Below are positions 34,601-39,023 of a DNA stretch of 39,023 nt, piece by piece; within the stretch, counting starts at the first letter, position 1; every line of letters begins with the position of its first letter. The notes under the pieces are model-generated. The model searched no databases. It saw only the letters and a list, made by a program, of their open reading frames with translations, and was not told the origin of the DNA. This DNA is from Fibrobacter sp. (GTDB lineage Bacteria > Fibrobacterota > Fibrobacteria > Fibrobacterales > Fibrobacteraceae). Where the stretch lies: the NCBI GenBank assembly GCA_017530965.1, contig JAFXLS010000016.1, forward strand, positions 1 to 39,023, written 5' to 3'. The position numbers and the translations under genes are program-made.

Positions 34601-34767
34601 AAAAATAAATCGTAAAAAATGTTTTCCATGGCCTCTGCACTATTACGTGTAGAACCTTGGATGTCGTTTTGCGTACTTCCAAAGATGAGAATAATCAAGA
34701 CGATAAAGGCTGAAATAGAGAAGCCTGATAAAACTTTCTTGATCTTTTTCGAAAACTTTATTTGCAT
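31633..34767 (-). CDS. Class III adenylate/guanylate cyclase with CHASE2 sensor
   Basis: A 1044-residue membrane cyclase. After a short cytoplasmic start and one membrane helix (about 15-31) comes a large extracytoplasmic CHASE2-type sensor (IYIVDIDEASLTKLGNYNEWDRSIHAKVIENL, later GKIFILGSAAAALFDFVPGPHEENYPAVLIHATIIKNIL). Three membrane helices near 665-735 follow, then the catalytic domain. Metal-binding Asp (FTDIASFS, near 770; GDAIIAFFGAP, near 810) and the N/R pair (GDAVNLAARLE, near 892-900) are intact, so it should be active. The C-terminus has a TPR-like pair (CYLNMQWDDAIALFKQCLELEP). An insertion near 461-475 in the sensor is almost purely Asp and Glu. Product (cAMP or cGMP) is not certain. 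TATCTT ends 6 bases before the ATG, suggesting a leaderless mRNA. Confidence 0.93.
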   Translation of the reverse strand: MQIKFSKKIKKVLSGFSISAFIVLIILIFGSTQNDIQGSTRNSAEAMENIFYDLFFKAATHSEKAEEEEDNTHKRVSISDSLDQNIYIVDIDEASLTKLGNYNEWDRSIHAKVIENLSEGGAAAISFDILFKSADFGVQKTNQAVSVLKKIAPEAKVDSIYPALLANYNFDSMLVNSVKESGNAIVCYMFDDRKSYKHPSQWIPLSTQERADAIGYTSTLDTTQVDDIENVEAKDLLDNIFPELAQAGAKFGSVNAYPDNDGVVRKVSMLYRFPNPTLDIIPLLDTTNADDKKRYEAVINGDGRNYVYSTMSLMTILHLFHRDPKDIQVKMGKYIDVGKPFGIYRDSNGTYHTTYPNFSYYMFQQLRETLAEKKIQSKASEGFLEITHKVFARKDKSGKISLELSNGGTSSIFDEDESKLLMAVTLKQLDALEEKESVNLTKDYIIRKDEDDEDFFQIVRKSTGDDEEDDEDDDESIDFTRSAIKTLLFYKDTLKRMPAGQKMILSLDLQIHYNKSIKKWNSNQAILSDDVIRNIQATSDESISKLKPGEELRFGKAKRIPIDKYGRYQVKYKGRYNEISNRRFQHLSYYDVYKGRVDNLFYQGKIFILGSAAAALFDFVPGPHEENYPAVLIHATIIKNILADDYLVTLSEKKQQIIVILLALLCLVLGLYFTSSISVALSIILMGVYTYIAYKYFQSGIYIGVSKQLLAMLLTNITALVVQFYFENKEKNFINNAFKQYISPELIAELVDNEIMPTLGGEKSNITAYFTDIASFSTFSEKIGDPSKLVDLLNEYLTAMTDTLLENQGTLDKYEGDAIIAFFGAPMPLPNHAQNACETAVDMQTKLMKLRRKWANEGDKWPKVVHDMHMRIGINSGDIVTGNMGSTMRKNYTMMGDAVNLAARLESAAKQYGAYIQISEDTQKHLEEGYFIYRSLDTIRVIGKSQPVKTFELLAKSGCENEKKLKELVDIWEKARACYLNMQWDDAIALFKQCLELEPHHPDRDPGSKTTPSHVYIKRCETYKITPPVAEGEVWDGVYTATEK

Positions 34768-34773
34768 AATAAA

Positions 34774-34779
34774 AAGATA
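34774..34779 (-). promoter_or_regulatory. TATCTT promoter element of the cyclase gene
   Basis: Minus-strand TATCTT ends 6 bases before the cyclase ATG. It lies 9 bases from the TATATT of ftsK on the other strand, so the two promoters overlap. Confidence 0.45.
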
Positions 34780-34788
34780 ATATAATGC

Positions 34789-34794
34789 TATATT
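34789..34794 (+). promoter_or_regulatory. TATATT promoter element of ftsK
   Basis: A start site about 7 bases downstream (near 34801) would leave a short leader with GGAGG at about 34809-34813, before TTG 34818. It would also place the upstream ATG at 34785 outside the mRNA. Confidence 0.5.
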
Positions 34795-34817
34795 TAGGGT
34801 GTACTTGCGGAGGCATT

Positions 34818-37814
34818 TTGGCTACTCAAAAGAAATCGACATCGAAAAAAGCGGGAAAATCGGCAAAGTCTTCTAAAATTGACGATTTTTCGCCTTCTGA
34901 ACAGAGCTTTGGCGCCATTCTTGGCGGTTGGGCCTTGGTTGGGTTCGGCTCCCTATTGGTGATTGCCTGTATTTGTTCGGCTTATAGTGGAGTACGCGAA
35001 AACGTCTTGGGCCCGTATTTGGGCAAAATGTTCCCTGATGCGTTGGCTTTCGTGTTTGGTAGGGTCGCCTCCCTGGTTGTGTCTTCGGCTATGGTTTTAT
35101 GGGGGGCAGCCTTGCTGTCTGTATCGAGGCGCGGTCGTTTTGTTCGCTATGCGGTGGGACTCACCCTTTTGTCGGTTGTTTTCTCGTTCCTTTTCTCTCT
35201 CAGAAATTACGGGGTGACGAAGGTGACGAAAGATGCCCTGATTCAGGGTGGTGGTGCTCTCGGACAGTTTTTTAACCAGTTTGTGGTGGCTCCGCTTTTT
35301 GGAAAGGCCCTGTTGTTGCCGGTTTGCATTTCGCTGGCGGTGATAGGATTGATTCTGGTGATTGCCTTTGGACTTCGTCCGAGACATTTCAAGTTTATTG
35401 TTCAGACGACGAATTGGTTCAAGTCGGTATTCCAGAGAAAAGACGAGGCCAAGGCTTATGAACCGGTAGATACCCGCCGTATGCCCCAGGTGCAGACCAA
35501 TATGGATTTGGGTGCAGGGCTTCCTCGTGGTGTCTACATGGACGACAATACGGTGAACATTAAACCCGATGGTTTCAAGATTCGCCGCAAGGGCAAGGTG
35601 ACTCCTTTTAACGGACGCAGCAACTGGATGGACGACGAATTCAGCTTGAACGGAAGCTTGGATGAAGTCCCGAATCTTCCGGATGAAGTGCTGCAGACTA
35701 TGACGCCTCGCCAGGTAAAGGAAGTGGCTGAGCAGCGGTCTGATGCTACGAGTAATGTGGCTGGCGAATATAATTTGGACGAAGATCCTGAAATTCGCAG
35801 ATTGGAAGATTACTTGCGCCAGAACGGTGGCAAGATGAATGCCCTGGAAATTGTGGAAGTCAAGGAGAAGATTGCTGCCTTGAAGCGTGCCCGCGACTTG
35901 ATTGCCTGGGAAAAGGATCATCGCGGTCGTATGCAGGTGAAGGGCGATGTGCGTCGTGAAGGTGCCGTAACGGGTTCCATGGCCGCCCGGACGGTGTCTG
36001 CTCCAAATGGTGCGACCCAGAGAACGATGACCCAGGTTCCCGCAGATGAACGAACCATGGTGGCAGGGGAGCCTACTGTTGCCGAACAGGCTCCCTTTAA
36101 TGCCGAAGACCTGTTGGGTGGCGATGGTGCCAAGACGATTGATGTGGCCTCCTCTGACGATGATACTTTTGTGCCGGAAGTCTATGGCGCCGATGATGTG
36201 GGCGAAGTTCCTGAAATTCCGGACGCGACGCTGGGTGCCTCGATTGGGGATGTACCGAGTGGTAGCACAACTTCGGGAATGAAGGCTGCCTCGATCCCGC
36301 AGCGTGACCCGACCACGGTTTACGATGAATATAAGGTGCCTGCCATTAGCGACATCTTGGAAGAACATGAGCCGCAGACCGCCGATTACAGCGAAGATGA
36401 ATTGAATGCGATCGGCAAAATGCTCGAAGAGAAACTCGAGAACTTCAAGGTGAAGGGCCGCGTAATCGGTTGCGAAACGGGCCCGATGATTACCCGTTTT
36501 GAAGTGGAACCGGGCCCGGGCATGAAGGTAAGCCGATTCTCCGCCTTGCAAGAAGACTTGGCGCTTCCGCTCCGCGTTTCGTCGGTGCGTATTCTGGCTC
36601 CGATTCCGGGCAAGGCTGCCGTCGGTATCGAAATTCCGAACCGCAAATTCCAGACGGTGTATAGCCTCGATGTGTTCCAGAGCGAAAAATTCAAACCGTC
36701 GCCTGAAAAGATTTTGGTGGCTCTCGGTAAAGACATTACCGGCGAAGCGTTTACCATGGACTTGGCCAAAGCTCCGCACTTGCTAATTGCCGGTCAGACG
36801 GGTTCCGGTAAGTCTGTCTGCATTAATGCGCTCATGGCTTCGATGCTTTTCAGTAAGACACCCGATGAACTTCGCATGATTCTGGTGGACCCGAAGGCGG
36901 TCGAACTCAAGATGTACGAAAACATTCCGCACCTCTTGGCGCCTGTCATTACCAAGCCCGAAATTGCGATTCAGGCATTGCAGTGGCTGTGCTATGAAAT
37001 GGACCGCCGTACTGAAGTTTTGGCATCGGCGAAGGTGCGTAACATTGGCGGCTTTAACGCGAAGTTTGAGGCGGGCAAGTTGCCCGACGAAGTGCCTGAA
37101 GAAGACCGCGGTCACCGTATGGCGTTCATCGTGGTGATTATCGATGAAATGGCGGACCTTATGATGGTCGCTGGCAAGGAAATCGAAAAGAATGTGGCGC
37201 GCCTTGCCGCAAAGGCTCGTGCCGTGGGCATTCACCTGGTGCTTGCAACGCAGCGCCCCTCGGTTAAAGTTATCACCGGTATCATCAAGGCGAACTTGCC
37301 GACGCGTATCAGCTTCAAGGTGGCTTCTCAGATTGACGCCCGCACGGTCATGGACCATGCCGGCGCTGAAAAGCTCCTGGGCCGCGGCGACATGCTTTAC
37401 AAGGCGGTGAACGATCCGGAACCGGTGCGCGTCCATGGCGCTTTCCTGAGCGACGAAGAAGCCGAAAAACTTGCCGATGCCTGCTCCGACCAGAACGTGT
37501 TTTACCCGCAGGTGGAATCGTTCGATGTAAGCGACGGCGAAGGCGATGAAGACGGTGAGGGCGGAGGCAAGGACTTGGGCAAGCTCGACAAACTGCTCTA
37601 CGATGTGGCCGTCTGGGCGGTCGAATGCCGCGGGCTTTCGACCTCGGCGGTGCAGCGCCACTTTAGCGTGGGATTCAGCCGAGCCGGTAAAATTGTGGAC
37701 CAACTTTACAGCCTCGGCGTGTGTGGCCCTGCCAAGGGTAACTCCAAACCCCGCGCCATGCTGCTTGGAATCGATGAAATCCAGAGCATGCAGCGCTCTG
37801 GTAAATTCGGGTAA
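34818..37814 (+). CDS. ftsK: DNA translocase FtsK/SpoIIIE
   Basis: A 998-residue septal DNA pump that clears chromosome ends during division. Four to five membrane helices fill about residues 35-190. A long linker rich in Asp, Glu, Pro and Thr follows to about 520. The motor domain has Walker A (GQTGSGKS, near 659-666) and Walker B (VVIIDEMADLMM, near 772-783). A winged-helix gamma domain (about 920-998, GLSTSAVQRHFSVGFSRAGKIVDQL) should read KOPS-like sites. The frame opens at ATG 34785, but TATATT at 34789 overlies that region. TTG 34818 has GGAGG just upstream and gives a normal basic N-terminus (ATQKKSTSKKAGK), so it is preferred; the ATG remains possible. ispE follows after 5 bases. Confidence 0.94.
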   Translation: MATQKKSTSKKAGKSAKSSKIDDFSPSEQSFGAILGGWALVGFGSLLVIACICSAYSGVRENVLGPYLGKMFPDALAFVFGRVASLVVSSAMVLWGAALLSVSRRGRFVRYAVGLTLLSVVFSFLFSLRNYGVTKVTKDALIQGGGALGQFFNQFVVAPLFGKALLLPVCISLAVIGLILVIAFGLRPRHFKFIVQTTNWFKSVFQRKDEAKAYEPVDTRRMPQVQTNMDLGAGLPRGVYMDDNTVNIKPDGFKIRRKGKVTPFNGRSNWMDDEFSLNGSLDEVPNLPDEVLQTMTPRQVKEVAEQRSDATSNVAGEYNLDEDPEIRRLEDYLRQNGGKMNALEIVEVKEKIAALKRARDLIAWEKDHRGRMQVKGDVRREGAVTGSMAARTVSAPNGATQRTMTQVPADERTMVAGEPTVAEQAPFNAEDLLGGDGAKTIDVASSDDDTFVPEVYGADDVGEVPEIPDATLGASIGDVPSGSTTSGMKAASIPQRDPTTVYDEYKVPAISDILEEHEPQTADYSEDELNAIGKMLEEKLENFKVKGRVIGCETGPMITRFEVEPGPGMKVSRFSALQEDLALPLRVSSVRILAPIPGKAAVGIEIPNRKFQTVYSLDVFQSEKFKPSPEKILVALGKDITGEAFTMDLAKAPHLLIAGQTGSGKSVCINALMASMLFSKTPDELRMILVDPKAVELKMYENIPHLLAPVITKPEIAIQALQWLCYEMDRRTEVLASAKVRNIGGFNAKFEAGKLPDEVPEEDRGHRMAFIVVIIDEMADLMMVAGKEIEKNVARLAAKARAVGIHLVLATQRPSVKVITGIIKANLPTRISFKVASQIDARTVMDHAGAEKLLGRGDMLYKAVNDPEPVRVHGAFLSDEEAEKLADACSDQNVFYPQVESFDVSDGEGDEDGEGGGKDLGKLDKLLYDVAVWAVECRGLSTSAVQRHFSVGFSRAGKIVDQLYSLGVCGPAKGNSKPRAMLLGIDEIQSMQRSGKFG

Positions 37815-37819
37815 TTGAA

Positions 37820-38686
37820 ATGAAAGAATACGCTCCTGCTAAAATTAACTTGTTCTTAGATGTTATCCGCAAGCGTGAAGACGGATACCATGACTTGGGC
37901 ACGCTGTTCCAGACCATTGACGCTGGCGACACCGTAAGCGCCGAGTTGCGCCTGGATGGCAACATTACTCTCTGCTACAATGAACCGCAGAACTATCCGC
38001 TGGAATCGGACCTGGTTTACAAGGCCGCCAAGCTCTTGCAGCAGGAATCGGGCACTACCCATGGTGCCGACATTTACTTGAAAAAGATTATGCCCCTGGG
38101 GGCAGGTCTCGGTGGTGGCTCGGCCGATGCAGCAGCCACGCTCCGTTTGCTGAACCAATTGTGGAAGCTCAAGTTCAAGCCCGAAAAGCTGGAAGAAATC
38201 GGGGCAAAACTTGGTGCCGATGTGCCGTTCTTGGTGCGCGGCGGCTCGGCCTTTGCCGAGGGTATCGGTGAAAAGCTCACCTTTATCAAACCTTTACAGT
38301 TGAGCGATAATCAGTACCTGCTGGTGGCCACTCCGCTCGATTCCGTACCTACCAAGGATGCCTATGCTGGTGTTCCCAAGTCCGGTCCGGACCGTTGGGA
38401 AACTTACAAGTCCAAGTGCATGCGCACGGGCAAGGCTGCGTCGATCGACTTTGCGCTTGCCAATACCTTCAATGCTTTTGAAGAATCGGTATTCCCCAAG
38501 CACCCGCTTGTCGAAGAGATGAAAAACGAATTCAAGCGCTTGGGGGCAACCTCCGTCCTGATGTCGGGGTCGGGTGCGTCTGTTTTTGGCGTTTTTGAAA
38601 CCCGAAAGCAGGCAAAAGAGGCCGCCGAAGAGCTGAAACCCATCTCCAGGTACCAGGTCGTAACCCGTTTTTTCGAGGGTTTTTAG
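37820..38686 (+). CDS. ispE: 4-diphosphocytidyl-2-C-methyl-D-erythritol kinase
   Basis: A 288-residue GHMP kinase of the non-mevalonate (MEP) isoprenoid pathway. It opens with YAPAKINLFLDVIRKREDGYHDLGTLFQ, carries the ATP-binding PLGAGLGGGSADAA near residues 91-104, LGADVPFLVRGGSAFAEGIGE, and the C-terminal LMSGSGASVFGVF. All are standard. It follows ftsK by 5 bases and has little Shine-Dalgarno support, so coupling to ftsK is likely. No clear terminator separates it from the tRNA promoter behind. Confidence 0.96.
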   Translation: MKEYAPAKINLFLDVIRKREDGYHDLGTLFQTIDAGDTVSAELRLDGNITLCYNEPQNYPLESDLVYKAAKLLQQESGTTHGADIYLKKIMPLGAGLGGGSADAAATLRLLNQLWKLKFKPEKLEEIGAKLGADVPFLVRGGSAFAEGIGEKLTFIKPLQLSDNQYLLVATPLDSVPTKDAYAGVPKSGPDRWETYKSKCMRTGKAASIDFALANTFNAFEESVFPKHPLVEEMKNEFKRLGATSVLMSGSGASVFGVFETRKQAKEAAEELKPISRYQVVTRFFEGF

Positions 38687-38717
38687 CTAAAGGCCTTTGA
38701 AATTTGCGTAAATTTGC

Positions 38718-38725
38718 TATATTTG
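38718..38725 (+). promoter_or_regulatory. Promoter element of tRNA-Gln (TATATTTG)
   Basis: Matches TAnnTTTG. TTTG at 38696-38699 lies 18 bases upstream, close to the -33/-7 layout of Bacteroides promoters. The mature tRNA starts 9 bases after it. Confidence 0.6.
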
Positions 38726-38734
38726 CGCCACCAT

Positions 38735-38806
38735 TGGGGTATCGTCAAGTGGTAAGACAACGGATTTTGATTCCGTTATTCGTTGGTTCGAGTCCAGCTA
38801 CCCCAA
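38735..38806 (+). tRNA. tRNA-Gln (anticodon TTG)
   Basis: A 72-base cloverleaf. The acceptor stem pairs TGGGGTA with TACCCCA, the D-arm contains AAGTGGTAAGAC, the anticodon loop TTTTGAT gives TTG, and the T-arm contains GGTTCGAGTCC. The CCA end is not encoded. The body closely resembles enterobacterial tRNA-Gln(UUG). Confidence 0.96.
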
Positions 38807-38845
38807 TGAATTTTTTTTAACCATTTACTTAATTGGAGTAAAATT

Positions 38846-39023
38846 ATGGAACTCACAAAACTCGCAGCAACCTCGAGAGTGCTAGGCAAGAGCCGCGACT
38901 GCGCCCGTCTCCGCAAGGAAGGCAAGATCCCGGCTGTCTATTATGGTAAGGGTCAGGAGTCTGTGAATATCAGCGTTAGCGCAATCGATGTTCGCAAGGT
39001 TCTCGCCCCGGGTAAGCGTTACA
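38846..39023 (+). CDS. rplY: 50S ribosomal protein L25 / general stress protein Ctc, N-terminal part
   Basis: The gene runs out of the window after 59 codons. MELTKLAATSRVLGKSRDCARLRKEGKIPAVYYGKG matches the N-terminus of the L25/Ctc family, which binds 5S rRNA; the RLRKEGKIPAVxYG stretch is diagnostic. GGAG lies 7 bases upstream of the ATG. It sits 39 bases behind tRNA-Gln with only an A/T-rich spacer and may share the tRNA promoter. Whether it is the short L25 or the longer Ctc form with a C-terminal domain cannot be seen. Confidence 0.93.
   Translation, partial: MELTKLAATSRVLGKSRDCARLRKEGKIPAVYYGKGQESVNISVSAIDVRKVLAPGKRY

Noticed and set aside
35097..36779. 560-codon frame antisense to ftsK, and the 530-codon frame antisense to 18600-20192
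   Set aside because: Both run opposite well-supported genes, one crossing two genes, and neither shows family motifs.

Overview
The window is a stretch of core chromosome from a Gram-negative bacterium, most likely Fibrobacter or a close relative in the Fibrobacterota (inference from gene content and style; no rRNA is present). Pointers are a TamB/TamA pair, lipoproteins with Ser-rich linkers behind the lipobox, a Rho factor with a Gln/Asn/Arg-rich disordered N-terminus, a carboxynorspermidine decarboxylase, and promoter elements of the form TAnnTT(T/G) like those of the FCB group. There is no phage, insertion sequence, CRISPR array or rRNA operon.

Layout. 1-710: 3' part of glyA, then a terminator. 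776-1606: an orphan ABC ATPase, convergent with tamB-tamA (minus strand, 7388-1603). 7633-13478: sbcD-sbcC followed by two overlapping lipoprotein genes. 13573-15426: a Ser-linker lipoprotein, a 312-base gap and an outer-membrane beta-barrel protein. 15499-16893: radA, followed by a repeat-and-hairpin region. 18465-17071 (minus): an exported pentapeptide-repeat protein. 18585-20858: a geranylgeranyl-reductase-like flavoprotein, a SufE-like protein and a one-helix membrane protein. 22529-20933 (minus): nspC and tsaE. 22600-25211: a secreted protein of unknown function and a FecCD/FecE-type ABC pair. 29350-25212 (minus): rho, proC and a sigma-54 activator. 29617-31629: folK, a deoxynucleoside kinase and panC. 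34767-31633 (minus): a CHASE2 adenylate/guanylate cyclase, divergent from ftsK (34818-37814), which is followed by ispE, tRNA-Gln and the start of rplY.

The most interesting signals are regulatory. (1) sbcD and radA, two DNA-repair genes about 8 kb apart, share a nearly identical dyad (TGACA-N5-TGTCAGG), each exactly 10 bp upstream of a TATATT element. It differs from the LexA box reported for Fibrobacter and suggests a second DNA-damage regulon. (2) At least eight genes begin 6-7 bases after a TAnnTT element, with no room for a Shine-Dalgarno site, so their mRNAs are probably leaderless. Most of the remaining genes, mainly those inside operons or behind longer leaders, carry at least a partial Shine-Dalgarno sequence. 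(3) A 20-bp sequence upstream of rho is repeated exactly upstream of the pentapeptide gene, and a 21-bp sequence is repeated twice behind radA, each copy directly before a hairpin.

All calls come from reading the sequence and recalling family motifs; no database search was run.
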